A DNA stretch of 64,000 nucleotides from contig CAXTSE010000004.1 in NCBI GenBank assembly GCA_964246985.1, forward strand, positions 170,870 through 234,869, written 5' to 3'. Below, one piece after another: positions 54,826-63,408 of the stretch. Source of the stretch: CAXTSE01 sp964246985. GTDB lineage: Bacteria > Actinomycetota > Actinomycetes > Actinomycetales > Microbacteriaceae. Each line of letters starts with the position of its first letter. Positions within the stretch are counted from its first letter, which is position 1. The notes under the pieces are model-generated. The model saw nothing but the letters and a program-made list of their open reading frames with translations, had not been told where the DNA came from and searched no databases. Position numbers and translations under genes: made by a program.

Positions 54826-55740
54826 GTGAACGCCACGACCCCCTCGCCGCTCGGCGTGCTCGCCGTCGTCCTGGCATCGGTGCTGTGGGGGACGACCGGC
54901 ACGAGCGCGACCTTCTTTCCCGACGACGTCAGCCCGCTCGCAATCGGTGCCGCGACGATGGGCGTGGGCGGCATCCTGCTCTTCGCGGTGACGGCGCGGC
55001 AGGCGATCGGGGTGCTGCGGAACCGGAGCGCGCTGCGCTGGGTGGCTCTCGGTGCGGGCGGCGTGCTGGTGTATCCGCTCGCCTTCTATACGGGCATGGA
55101 CCTCGCGGGTGTCGCCGTCGGCAACGTCGTGGCGCTCGGATCCGGCCCGGTGTTCGCCGCCATCCTCGAGCGCGTGATCGAGCGCCGTCCGCTCTCGCGG
55201 CGCTGGGCTGTCGCCACCTCCTTGGCCGTCGCCGGCATCGTGCTGTTGGCCGTCGGCAAGCAGGCGGATGCGGGGAGCAGCCCCGCGGACACCGCGGCCG
55301 GGGTGGGCATCGCCCTCCTGGCCGGGCTCGCCTACGCGCTGTTCACCTACGCCTCGTCACGGGCCATCGGCACCGGCAGGCCGAGCAGCGGAGTGATGGG
55401 CGCCATGTTCGGACTCGGCGCGCTCCTGCTGCTGCCGGTGCTGGTGGCCACGAGCGCGCCGCTGCTGCAATCCGACGTGACGATCGGGATCTCGGCCTAC
55501 CTCGCGATCGGGCCCATGATGCTCGCCTACCTGCTGTTCGGAGTCGGCCTCCGCAGCATCCGCAGCTCGACCGCCACCACGATCGCCCTGCTCGAGCCGG
55601 TCGTCGCGACGGTGCTGGCCGTGACGATCGTGGGGGAGCGGCTCGGGGCGGTCGGCTGGGCCGGACTCGCGCTCGTGCTCGTCGGATTGGCGGTGCTCGC
55701 GTCGGGGCGTCGCGACCGGAAAACTGCTGTTCGCCCCTAG
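54826..55740 (+). CDS. EamA/DMT superfamily transporter
   Basis: A 304-residue protein from GTG 54826 with ten hydrophobic helices in two EamA halves: WGTTGTSATFFPDDVSPLAIGA at the first and YLLFGVGLRSIRSSTATTIALLEPVVATVLAV at the second. The latter resembles RhtA/YedA-type exporters. The substrate is unknown. It is followed 10 bp later by the long permease gene. Confidence 0.88.
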   Translation: MNATTPSPLGVLAVVLASVLWGTTGTSATFFPDDVSPLAIGAATMGVGGILLFAVTARQAIGVLRNRSALRWVALGAGGVLVYPLAFYTGMDLAGVAVGNVVALGSGPVFAAILERVIERRPLSRRWAVATSLAVAGIVLLAVGKQADAGSSPADTAAGVGIALLAGLAYALFTYASSRAIGTGRPSSGVMGAMFGLGALLLLPVLVATSAPLLQSDVTIGISAYLAIGPMMLAYLLFGVGLRSIRSSTATTIALLEPVVATVLAVTIVGERLGAVGWAGLALVLVGLAVLASGRRDRKTAVRP

Positions 55741-55750
55741 AATCCGTGGC

Positions 55751-58700
55751 ATGAACGACGAGGCCATGGATCGGGATGACGCCGGCGAGTCGTTCGACGA
55801 CGACGCCCTCGCGGATGCCCTCGCCGCCCAGACCGCGTTCTACACGTCGCCGATCTCGGTGATCCGGATGCCCGAGGCGGTGCCGGCGCCACCCCAGCCC
55901 GCGCCGGCGGCGCCTCCGGCCCCCGAGCCGCTCGCGGTCGGGTCCGTCGACGCTGAGCCGGTGACAGTCGAGCCCTCCGTCGTCGAGCCCGCACCCGCGC
56001 CTTCCGGCGAGGTACCCGCGTACGAGGCGCCGACGTTCGAGCCGCCCGTCTACGAGGCGCCCGTCTACGAGGCGCCGTCGTATGAGGCGCCGTCGTTCTC
56101 TGCGCCGCCATTCACCCCGCCGGCCTATCCGCCTCCCGCCGCTGAGCCGCCCCTGTACGAGACGCCGGCACCGGCTGCGGAGGCCGCAGCTGCGCCGACG
56201 GTCGAGCCCGCTGCCGGGCCCGCTCTTTCCACCTACGACGGGTCGGCCGTGCCCTCGTCGGCCGTGCCCTCGTCGGCCTTCGATCTGTCGTCGCTGCCGG
56301 ACGAGACCACGATCGACCGGATCGAGCGGCTCGAGGGCGAGCTGCGCCGCAGGGGGTTCACCGGGGAGACGCCGGTCATCACGCCGGAGCAGCAGGCGGC
56401 CGCGGCCCACGCCGATCCGGCCGGTTCTCATCCGGTCGAGCCCGATCCGGTCGTCCCCGACCCTGTCATCTCCGACTACCAGGTGCCCGAGCCCGCGCTG
56501 CCGGACTACTTCACCGCCCCCGTCATCCCCGACTACATGGTGCCCGATCCCGAGCTGGACGGGTACGTCATCGACGAGCCGGTAGGAGATGCGGCGTCCG
56601 CGTCCTGGGCCGCCTTCGCGCCACCGGAGGAGCTCGCCCCCGAGCCTGCGGTGCTGCGCGATCTGCCGCCCCCGGTCGGTCAGCAGCCCGCCGAGCTCCC
56701 TCCGGCGGATGCGATCGAGCCGCCGTCTGCCGCCGAGGGCGAGGAGCCCGTTGCCGCGCCGCGGATCACGCCCGAGGTCGTGGTGCCCGACGTCGATCCG
56801 ACACTCGCCCCCACGGGACGCACCGAGTTCGCCTCGATGCTCTCGCAGCCTCCGGTCACCGAGACTCCGGTCACGCAGCCGCCGTCTGCGGAGGCGCCCC
56901 CGCTGACGCCACCCCCGCTTGTTCCTCCGCCCCTGACGCCGACGTCGATGCAGGTGCCGCCGACCGCGCTCCCGCACACGCCGCCTCCCGCGCAGCCCTC
57001 CCTCGACGGGGCGCCGTCCGCTCCTCCCGCCGCGGCCGGCCCGCCCCCGGCCACCGCACCTGCCGACCTCGACGAGACGGATGACGACGCCGTCGACGAG
57101 GTGGACCGCGTCGGTGCTCCGGCGGTCGCGACGGTCGCCGCCGACGTCCCCCCGGCGTCCCAGGCGTCCGCGCCCGGCTACGTCGCCGCACCCGCGTCCG
57201 TCCCCGACGCGCCTGTCGACGCCGTCTACCCGCTGTCGGCGCCGATCCCGACGCAGCGCGTCGTGCAGGACACCCCGGCCCTGGTGGATGAGAAGCCGCA
57301 GAACCATCCCGTGCTGATGGTCGAGACCGCGGGCGACGAGCCGACGGTGCTCGACCTGCGGGCCGGTCGCGCCGTCCGGCTCTTCTGGCTCTGGTTCGCG
57401 ACCAACAGCTCGGTGCTGAGCCTCGCGCTCGGCGCGATCCTGTTCACGCTCGGGATGAGCCTCCGCCAGACGATCGTCGCGATCCTCGCGGGCGTGGCGC
57501 TCTCGTTCCTGCCGCTCGGCCTCGGCACGCTCGCGGGCAAGTGGAGCGGGCAGCCGACGATGATCATCTCGCGGGCCAGCTTCGGGCATCTCGGCAATGT
57601 CCTCCCCGCCGCCCTCGCAGTGCTGACCCGCGTGTTCTGGGGCGGTGTGCTCCTCTGGCTGATCGCATCGTCGACCGCTCAGGTGCTCACGGGCGCCGGC
57701 CTCGACCTCGGTCTCGGAGCCGACGTGATCGCGGCGATCGCGCTTCTGGCGGGTGCCGTCCTGGTGGGCGTCGTGGCCCTCATCGGGTACGGGTTCGTCG
57801 CCCGCATCAACCTGGTGCTCAGCATCGCGAGCGCGGTCCTGGTCGCCGGTGTCATCGCGCTGACGGCGTCGCGACTCGACATCGACGCGGCCCTCGCGAC
57901 CGCCGACGGCTCGTGGGTGCTCGTGCTCTCCGGAGCGGTGCTGGTGTTCAGCGTGATCGGGTTGGCGTGGGTGCACTCCAGCGGCGACATCGCCCGCTAC
58001 CAGCGGCCGGGGAGCTCGGGCGGCGCGTCGATGCTCTGGGCCACCTTCGGCGCGACCCTGCCCCCGTTCGCGCTCATCGTGTGGGGCGCGATGCTGGCGG
58101 CCTCCGACCCGGAGCTCGCGGACGGCTTCGCGACGGCACCGCTCGCGACCCTCGCCTCCCTGCTGCCGAACTGGTACCCCGCCCCGCTGCTGCTCGCCTC
58201 CGGGCTGGGACTGATCTCCGGATCCGTGCTCGCCGTCTACTCGGGCGGTTTCGCCCTGAAGGCCCTCGGATCGCGCATGCCCCGCTACGCGGCCACGATC
58301 CTCATCACGGCCCTCGCCGTCGTGGTCGCGATCGCCTTCGTGCTGCTGGCGGCCGACACGCGCGACATCGTGCGGGACATCACCACGACCCTGGCGGTGC
58401 CGGTCGCGGCCTGGGCGGGCATCTTCTCGGCCGAGACCATGATCCGCTCGCGGCGCTTCCACGCGCCGTCGCTGCTGGCACGCGGCGGACTCTACCCGGA
58501 CGTCCGACTGGTCAACCTGCTTGCCTTCGTACTGCTGTCGGTGGTCGGATTCGCGTTCACCTCGGGCTCGCTGGCGGGCTTCACCTGGCAGGGCTACGGA
58601 TTCCGACTGCTCGGGATCCCCGCCGATTCCGACATCGCCTCCAGCGACGTCGGCGTGCTGGTCGCCCTCGTGCTGGCGCTCGTCGTGACGTTCGCGACGG

Positions 58701-58843
58701 CGGTGCCGACCATCCGCCGCCAGGAGTCGGAGCCCCTTGCGCCCGCTCCCGACAGCGCCTTCGCACCTCCCGCGCCTGTCACCTCCTCCCTGCAACCGGC
58801 ACCGGGGGCCGCACCCACCGTGCTCGCGGGGCGCCCCTCCTAG
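55751..58843 (+). CDS. NCS1-type nucleobase permease with very long disordered N-terminus
   Basis: A 1030-residue protein. Residues ~540-1000 are a 12-helix cytosine/purine permease: AVRLFWLWFATNSSVLSLALG, GTLAGKWSGQPTMIISRASFG, and SSGDIARYQRPGSSGG. This is about the full length of a normal family member. The first ~540 residues are rich in Pro, Ala, Glu and Ser with no fold, except a short helix TTIDRIERLEGELRRRGFTG (about 183-202). They include five YEAPx/FEPPx pentapeptides (55991-56095 region). The N-terminus should face the cytoplasm. It may be a docking or regulatory tail. The frame is continuous with no stop or frame change at the junction. Confidence 0.85.
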   Translation: MNDEAMDRDDAGESFDDDALADALAAQTAFYTSPISVIRMPEAVPAPPQPAPAAPPAPEPLAVGSVDAEPVTVEPSVVEPAPAPSGEVPAYEAPTFEPPVYEAPVYEAPSYEAPSFSAPPFTPPAYPPPAAEPPLYETPAPAAEAAAAPTVEPAAGPALSTYDGSAVPSSAVPSSAFDLSSLPDETTIDRIERLEGELRRRGFTGETPVITPEQQAAAAHADPAGSHPVEPDPVVPDPVISDYQVPEPALPDYFTAPVIPDYMVPDPELDGYVIDEPVGDAASASWAAFAPPEELAPEPAVLRDLPPPVGQQPAELPPADAIEPPSAAEGEEPVAAPRITPEVVVPDVDPTLAPTGRTEFASMLSQPPVTETPVTQPPSAEAPPLTPPPLVPPPLTPTSMQVPPTALPHTPPPAQPSLDGAPSAPPAAAGPPPATAPADLDETDDDAVDEVDRVGAPAVATVAADVPPASQASAPGYVAAPASVPDAPVDAVYPLSAPIPTQRVVQDTPALVDEKPQNHPVLMVETAGDEPTVLDLRAGRAVRLFWLWFATNSSVLSLALGAILFTLGMSLRQTIVAILAGVALSFLPLGLGTLAGKWSGQPTMIISRASFGHLGNVLPAALAVLTRVFWGGVLLWLIASSTAQVLTGAGLDLGLGADVIAAIALLAGAVLVGVVALIGYGFVARINLVLSIASAVLVAGVIALTASRLDIDAALATADGSWVLVLSGAVLVFSVIGLAWVHSSGDIARYQRPGSSGGASMLWATFGATLPPFALIVWGAMLAASDPELADGFATAPLATLASLLPNWYPAPLLLASGLGLISGSVLAVYSGGFALKALGSRMPRYAATILITALAVVVAIAFVLLAADTRDIVRDITTTLAVPVAAWAGIFSAETMIRSRRFHAPSLLARGGLYPDVRLVNLLAFVLLSVVGFAFTSGSLAGFTWQGYGFRLLGIPADSDIASSDVGVLVALVLALVVTFATAVPTIRRQESEPLAPAPDSAFAPPAPVTSSLQPAPGAAPTVLAGRPS
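56021..56095. repeat. 15-bp repeats encoding YEAPx pentapeptides
   Basis: Five 15-bp units in frame (56021, 56036, 56051, 56066, 56081) encode YEAPT, FEPPV, YEAPV, YEAPS and YEAPS in the permease tail. The closest units differ by only a few bases, so recent expansion is likely. Confidence 0.85.
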
Positions 58844-58852
58844 ACTGGAGCC

Positions 58853-59671
58853 GTGCCCTCCACCCTCGCCGACGTCGACGCCGTCATCACGACGCTCTGG
58901 CCGCTCGAGGGGGCCGAGGACTGGGATGCGCCGGGCCTGCTGTCGGGCGATCCCGCCTCGGAGGTGCGCAGCATCCACCTCGCGGTCGACGCCGTCGCAT
59001 CCACCGTCGACGAGGCGATCGAGGTCGGCGCCCAGCTGCTGCTCGTGCATCACCCGCTGCTGCTGCGCGGGGTGACGACCGTCGCCGAGGACCGCTACAA
59101 GGGCGCAATGCTCGCCCGACTGATCCGCGCGGGGTGCGCGCTGATCGCCGCGCACACGAACGCCGACATCGTCGAGGAGGGCACCTCAGCGGTGCTCGCT
59201 GATCGCATCGGACTCACCGGGACCCGCCCTCTCGAGCCCGGCACCGATCCTGCCCAGGGCCTCGGCCGCGTGGGCACCCTGCCGCACTCCACGACCCTCG
59301 GCGCTCTCGCTCGGGCTCTCGCGGACGCGCTGCCCGCCACCGCGTCCGGGGTGCGTGTCGCGGGGGAGTACGACCGCGTGGTGACGACGATCGCGCTGTG
59401 CGCCGGAGCGGGCGACTCGCTGCTCTCGCATCCGGATGTCGTCGCCGCCGATGTCTACATCACCAGCGACCTGCGTCACCACCCGGCGTCTGAGGCGGCT
59501 GAGAACGCGCGCATCGGCGGCGGACCCGCGCTGATCGACGTGTCGCACTGGGCGAGCGAATGGCTCTGGCTCGACGTCGCCGCCGAACAGCTGCGCGCCG
59601 CCCTTCCCGACGTGACCGTCACGGTGAGCGAGCTGCGCACCGACCCCTGGGACTTCGCCCTCGTGCAATGA
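58853..59671 (+). CDS. Nif3-like dinuclear metal centre protein
   Basis: A 272-residue protein of the Nif3/DUF34 family. Metal ligands are visible in LLLVHHPLLLRG, AAHTNADIVEEG and DVSHWASEWL. The family forms a hexameric ring with two metal ions per subunit and may act as GTP cyclohydrolase-like or a metal chaperone; the role is unsettled. It starts at GTG 58853, 9 bp after the permease, with GGAG very close. The following gene begins 34 bp after it. Confidence 0.93.
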   Translation: MPSTLADVDAVITTLWPLEGAEDWDAPGLLSGDPASEVRSIHLAVDAVASTVDEAIEVGAQLLLVHHPLLLRGVTTVAEDRYKGAMLARLIRAGCALIAAHTNADIVEEGTSAVLADRIGLTGTRPLEPGTDPAQGLGRVGTLPHSTTLGALARALADALPATASGVRVAGEYDRVVTTIALCAGAGDSLLSHPDVVAADVYITSDLRHHPASEAAENARIGGGPALIDVSHWASEWLWLDVAAEQLRAALPDVTVTVSELRTDPWDFALVQ

Positions 59672-59705
59672 TCGCCCCGCGATCCTCATCAGAAATGGAC
59701 CATCC

Positions 59706-60446
59706 ATGGCCCTGAAAGCCGACCCCGCAGACCAGGCCCTCCTGCTCGACCTGCAGGCCCTCGACACGAAGCTGTCGCAGCTCGCCCACCGCGCCGCGCG
59801 GCTGCCCGAGATCGCCGCGCTGACCGCCCTCGGCGCGGACCGCGATGCGCTCACTCGCACGCTCGCCGAGCAGACCGGCTCGTGGGAGGACGCCCAGGCG
59901 GAGCTCACCCGCACCGAGTCGGATGTCGCGGTCGTCGAGGCGCGTGTCTCCCGTGACAAGGAGCGGCTGGCGTCGTCGTCGTCCGTCAAGGACGTCGCGG
60001 CGCTCGAGCAGGAGCTCGCGGCGCTCGCCAAGCGCCAGAGCGACCTCGAGGACATCGAGCTCGCGGTCATGGACACGGTCGAGCAGCGCGCCGCAGCCCT
60101 CGCCGACACCCGCGGCGCTCTCGCCGAGCTCGACGACCAGGTCGCGGCGGCAGGCGCCGCCCGCGACGCCGCGCTGGTGGAGCTCGACGCCGAGCGCGAC
60201 CGAGCCGAGACCGATCGCGCCGCGCTGGTGGAGCGCATCCCCTCCGACCTCCTCGCCCTGTACGAGAAGCAGCGGGCCCGCTACGGGATCGGAGCCTCGC
60301 ACCTGCGCGGCGGCGTGTCGAGCGCGAGCGGGGTTGCGCTCAACTCGAACGACATGAACGCCGTGCGGGCCGCAGCCCCCGACGATGTGCTGCTGTGCCC
60401 CGACTCGAGCGCCATCCTCGTGCGCACCGACGAATCCGGCATCTGA
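59706..60446 (+). CDS. Coiled-coil protein with degenerate C4 zinc ribbon (CT398-like)
   Basis: A 246-residue protein. Residues ~1-180 form a long coiled coil rich in Ala, Glu, Arg and Leu. The end, where CT398-type relatives carry CxxC...CxxC, reads GGVSSASGVALNSNDMNAVR then LLCPDSSAILVR. Only one of four Cys remains, so zinc binding is unlikely. The gene commonly follows Nif3 in actinobacteria. Its function is unknown; relatives are thought to link protein complexes. Confidence 0.85.
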   Translation: MALKADPADQALLLDLQALDTKLSQLAHRAARLPEIAALTALGADRDALTRTLAEQTGSWEDAQAELTRTESDVAVVEARVSRDKERLASSSSVKDVAALEQELAALAKRQSDLEDIELAVMDTVEQRAAALADTRGALAELDDQVAAAGAARDAALVELDAERDRAETDRAALVERIPSDLLALYEKQRARYGIGASHLRGGVSSASGVALNSNDMNAVRAAAPDDVLLCPDSSAILVRTDESGI

Positions 60447-60494
60447 CCGGACCTCGGTGGTCGTGCACCTGACCACCCGGTAGCCTGGCAACGC

Positions 60495-60885
60495 AAACGG
60501 GCCGGCCAGACGGTCGCGTCATCAGCCCTCCGGGGCGGGTGCCGAGGAACGTCCGGGCTCCACAGGGCAGGACGGTGGGTAACACCCACCCGGGGCAACC
60601 CGCGAGAAAGTGCAACAGAGAGCAGACCGCCTCCGGCGCGCGCCTTCGGGTGCGGGTCGGCGGTAAGGGTGAAACGGTGGTGTAAGAGACCACCAGCAGC
60701 CCGAGTGATCGGGCTGGCTGGGTAAACCTCGTCCGGAGCAAGGTCAGACAGACACCGCTTGAAGCTGCCCGCCGAGGTGTCGGGTAGACCGCTAGAGGGC
60801 TGCGGCAACGTAGTCCCGAGAGAGATGGCCGTCACGAGGTCCTTCGGGATCGCGGACAGAACCCGGCGTACCGGCCGACCCGTTT
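60495..60885 (+). ncRNA. rnpB: RNase P RNA, type A
   Basis: Conserved elements in order: GAGGAACGTCCGGGCTCC, CAGGGCAG, AGTGCAACAGAGAGCAGACC, GGTAAGGGTGAAACGGTGG, TAAGAGACCACCAG and ACAGAACCCGGCGTACCGG. The ends AAACGGG (60495-60501) and CCCGTTT (60879-60885) pair, defining 391 nt. It is the catalytic RNA that trims tRNA 5' ends. It follows the coiled-coil gene by 48 bp, as in many actinobacteria. Confidence 0.95.
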
Positions 60886-61030
60886 GCACCTCCCTCGCTC
60901 GGTCGCCGAGAGCGCGCCAACCCGCCGAGAGCGCGGATGCGAGCGCGCGTCCTCGGCGCAGACCCGCGTTCTCGAGGCCGGCGGCGTCGCGGTCGTACGG
61001 CCGAGCCCACGCGCACCTGCCGAATACGCA

Positions 61031-61064
61031 GAAACGCGCCGCCCCCGAGGGGACGGCGCGTTTC
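61031..61064. terminator. Bidirectional hairpin terminator
   Basis: GAAACGCGCCG (61031-61041) pairs perfectly with CGGCGCGTTTC (61054-61064), enclosing a further CCCC/GGGG. It lies between rnpB and the convergent cold shock gene and can serve either. The rest of 60886-61081 shows no gene. Confidence 0.75.
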
Positions 61065-61081
61065 GTGGTGAAGGTGTGTCG

Positions 61082-61285
61082 TTACGCGAGCTTGATCGCG
61101 GCGGCCTGCGGGCCCTTCTGACCCTGCGTGACCTCGAACTCGACGCGCTGACCCTCTTCGAGGCTGCGGTAACCCGATGCCTCGATGGCGGAATAGTGGG
61201 CGAACAGATCCTGCGATCCGTCGTCGGGGGTGATGAAGCCGAAACCCTTTTCGGCGTTGAACCACTTGACGGTTCCAGTGGGCAT
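61082..61285 (-). CDS. Cold shock protein (CspA family)
   Basis: A 67-residue protein with RNA-binding motifs KGFGFI (RNP1) and DLFAHYS (RNP2) on a five-stranded barrel. Start MPTGTVKWFNAEKGFG, ATG 61285, with AAAGAAAG upstream. It binds single-stranded RNA and DNA as a chaperone. A long 5' leader, as is typical, would run through the region at 61286 and above. Confidence 0.96.
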   Translation of the reverse strand: MPTGTVKWFNAEKGFGFITPDDGSQDLFAHYSAIEASGYRSLEEGQRVEFEVTQGQKGPQAAAIKLA

Positions 61286-61605
61286 TCTTGTACAACTTTC
61301 TTTGCTGCTGACTCCGGCGATCGGAGCGGGGTGGTCGCAGTGTCTTTGATCCGCCCTGCTCGGGACATCTGACCCGCCGGCGGCGGACGTCGACGTCACT
61401 CACATGCGCAACACAACAACTTAGGCCAACCGTACTGCACAGAACTGTCGGAGCAAGCCTCATGACCGAAGATTTCACCGAACCGAAATACTCGACGCAG
61501 GCCGATTCACAGCCTCTCGGGCGATCTCGTCCATACACTTGGATACATCTTGAGCGTCTGCTCACCCCTGCGGCTGCGAAGTCGATTCCCGATTTCCGAG
61601 GTCGC
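61286..61605. other. Divergent intergenic region between csp and desaturase
   Basis: 320 bp without a convincing gene. On the minus side it should hold the csp leader and promoter; on the plus side the desaturase promoter. A frame from 61462 joins the desaturase, but its residues look non-coding and the ATG at 61606 with CCGAGG is preferred. I found no clear -35/-10 pair. Shared cold control of both genes is conceivable. Confidence 0.5.
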
Positions 61606-62703
61606 ATGTCTCTCACCTCCACCCTCGGCGCCGTCCGCACGACGACGCCGCGCGTTGCCGGATCGAACCCCATCAGCACCTTCTCCGCCCTCCTGGGCGA
61701 CGTGAAGGCAGCGAACCTGCTGCGCCGCTCGCGGCTGTTCTACATCAGCGTCTTCGCCACTCTCGTGGTCGCCCTCGCCGGCGCAATCGCCGGGTTCTTC
61801 CTGCTCGGGGATTCGTGGTTCCAGCTGCTGATCGCCGCCGCCCTCGGAGTGATCTTCACCCAGTTCGCATTCCTGGGTCACGAGGCTTCGCACCGGCAGG
61901 TGTTCGAGTCCGGCAAGGCCAACGACCGTGTGGGTCGCGCGCTCGTCTCCGGGTTCGTCGGCATGAGCTACTCCTGGTGGATGACGAAGCACACCCGCCA
62001 TCACGCGAACCCGAACACCATCGGCAAGGACCCCGACATCGAGGTCGACACCATCGCGTTCCTCGAGCAGGACGCTGCCAACGCTCGCGGTATCAAGGCC
62101 TTCATCACACGCCACCAGGGCGCTCTGTTCTTCCCGCTCCTCGCCTTCGAGGGCATCAACCTCCACGTCAAGTCGATCGGCCACATCTTCGGTCGCGGCA
62201 AGGTCGATGGTCGCGCCCTCGAGATCGTGCTGATCCTGGCCCGGATCGTCGTCGTCGTCGCCGCTGTCTTCGCCTTCCTCCCGCTCGGCATGGCCTTCGC
62301 CTTCCTCGGCGTGCAGCTCGCCGTGTTCGGCATCTACCTCGGAGCGTCCTTCGCTCCCAACCACATCGGCATGGAGATCATCCCCGCCGGCACCAAGATG
62401 GACTTCCTCTCGAAGCAGGTCCGCACCTCGCGCAACGTGAGCGGCGGCACCTGGATGGCCATGCTGATGGGCGGCCTCAACTACCAGATCGAGCACCACC
62501 TCTTCCCGAGCATGGCGCGACCCCAGCTCGCCCAGGCGCGCCGGATGGTCCGCGAGGTCTGCGCCCGCGAGGGCATCCCGTACACCGAGACCTCGCTGCC
62601 CCGCGCCTTCGCGATCGTGCAGGAGTACATGAACCGCGTCGGTCTCTACGCGGGCGCCTCGTTCGACTGCCCCGTCGCGGGGGACTACCGCCGCGCGTTC
62701 TGA
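61606..62703 (+). CDS. Membrane fatty acid desaturase
   Basis: A 365-residue desaturase with three His boxes that bind the di-iron centre: HEASH (92-96), HTRHH (129-133) and QIEHH (294-298). Four membrane helices lie between. The Q-x-x-H-H third box is typical of front-end or delta-6-type and of mycobacterial DesA3-like enzymes. It introduces a double bond into acyl chains, useful for cold adaptation. No ferredoxin or reductase gene is adjacent. GAGG lies before the ATG at 61606. Confidence 0.93.
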   Translation: MSLTSTLGAVRTTTPRVAGSNPISTFSALLGDVKAANLLRRSRLFYISVFATLVVALAGAIAGFFLLGDSWFQLLIAAALGVIFTQFAFLGHEASHRQVFESGKANDRVGRALVSGFVGMSYSWWMTKHTRHHANPNTIGKDPDIEVDTIAFLEQDAANARGIKAFITRHQGALFFPLLAFEGINLHVKSIGHIFGRGKVDGRALEIVLILARIVVVVAAVFAFLPLGMAFAFLGVQLAVFGIYLGASFAPNHIGMEIIPAGTKMDFLSKQVRTSRNVSGGTWMAMLMGGLNYQIEHHLFPSMARPQLAQARRMVREVCAREGIPYTETSLPRAFAIVQEYMNRVGLYAGASFDCPVAGDYRRAF

Positions 62704-62718
62704 GCGCGGCACGCGAGG

Positions 62719-63408
62719 TCAGGCGCTGCTCGCACCGTCGGGCGCGAAGCGGTACCCCATGCCCGACTCTGTGAGGAGGTAGCGCGGGGCCGCCGGATCG
62801 GGTTCGAGCTTCCGCCGCAGCTGCGACAGGTAGAGGCGCAGATATCCGGTGTCGCTCGTGTACTGCGGACCCCACACCTGCGTCAGCAGCGTCTCGCGGG
62901 TCACGAGCCGTCCCGGATGGCGGATCAGCACCTCCAGCAGGCGCCACTCGGTCGGTGTGAGGTGCACGGCCGTGTCTGCACGTCGCACCACATGCGCCGC
63001 GAGATCGACCGTCACGTCGCCGAAGACGACGACCGGCTCCTCGCCCGTCTCGGGTGTGCGCCGTGAGAGGGCGCGGATGCGGGCGAGCAGCTCATCCGCA
63101 GCGAACGGCTTGGTCACGTAGTCGTCGGCTCCCGCGTCGAGAGCCTCCACCTTGTCCCACGACTCGCTGCGCCCCGAGACGACGAGGATCGGCACGGCGG
63201 TCCAGCCGCGGAGAGCCTCGATGACCTCGATGCCCGTCAGGCCCGGCATGCCGAGGTCGAGCACGACGAGGTCGGGATGGGATGCGGAGGCCGCGGCCAG
63301 CGCGGCGCGACCGTCGGATGCGGTGGTCACCTCGTATCCGCGGGCCGACAGGGTGATGCGCAGCGCGCGCAGGATCTGCGGGTCGTCGTCGGCGATCAGG
63401 ATCCTCAT
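62719..63408 (-). CDS. kdpE: Response regulator KdpE-like
   Basis: A 229-residue OmpR-type regulator. The receiver has acidic ADDDPQ and phospho-acceptor Asp51 in VLDLGMPG, and Lys in VTKPF. The C-terminal winged helix has LTPTEWRLLEVLIRHPGRLVTRETLLTQVWG, which is typical of KdpE. It regulates potassium uptake (kdpFABC), which is not in this window. Its ATG overlaps the kdpD stop by 4 nt. Confidence 0.93.
   Translation of the reverse strand: MRILIADDDPQILRALRITLSARGYEVTTASDGRAALAAASASHPDLVVLDLGMPGLTGIEVIEALRGWTAVPILVVSGRSESWDKVEALDAGADDYVTKPFAADELLARIRALSRRTPETGEEPVVVFGDVTVDLAAHVVRRADTAVHLTPTEWRLLEVLIRHPGRLVTRETLLTQVWGPQYTSDTGYLRLYLSQLRRKLEPDPAAPRYLLTESGMGYRFAPDGASSA

Noticed and set aside
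56021..56095. Direct repeats as a CRISPR array
   Set aside because: The 15-bp units are contiguous, in frame and encode pentapeptides; there are no spacers.
55343..59155. 1270-codon minus-strand open frame
   Set aside because: It mirrors the permease gene; the Arg/Gly-rich composition and lack of any domain mark it as a shadow of the plus-strand gene.
61462..61605. N-terminal extension of the desaturase from 61462
   Set aside because: The added residues show no similarity to desaturases and a better ribosome site precedes the ATG at 61606.
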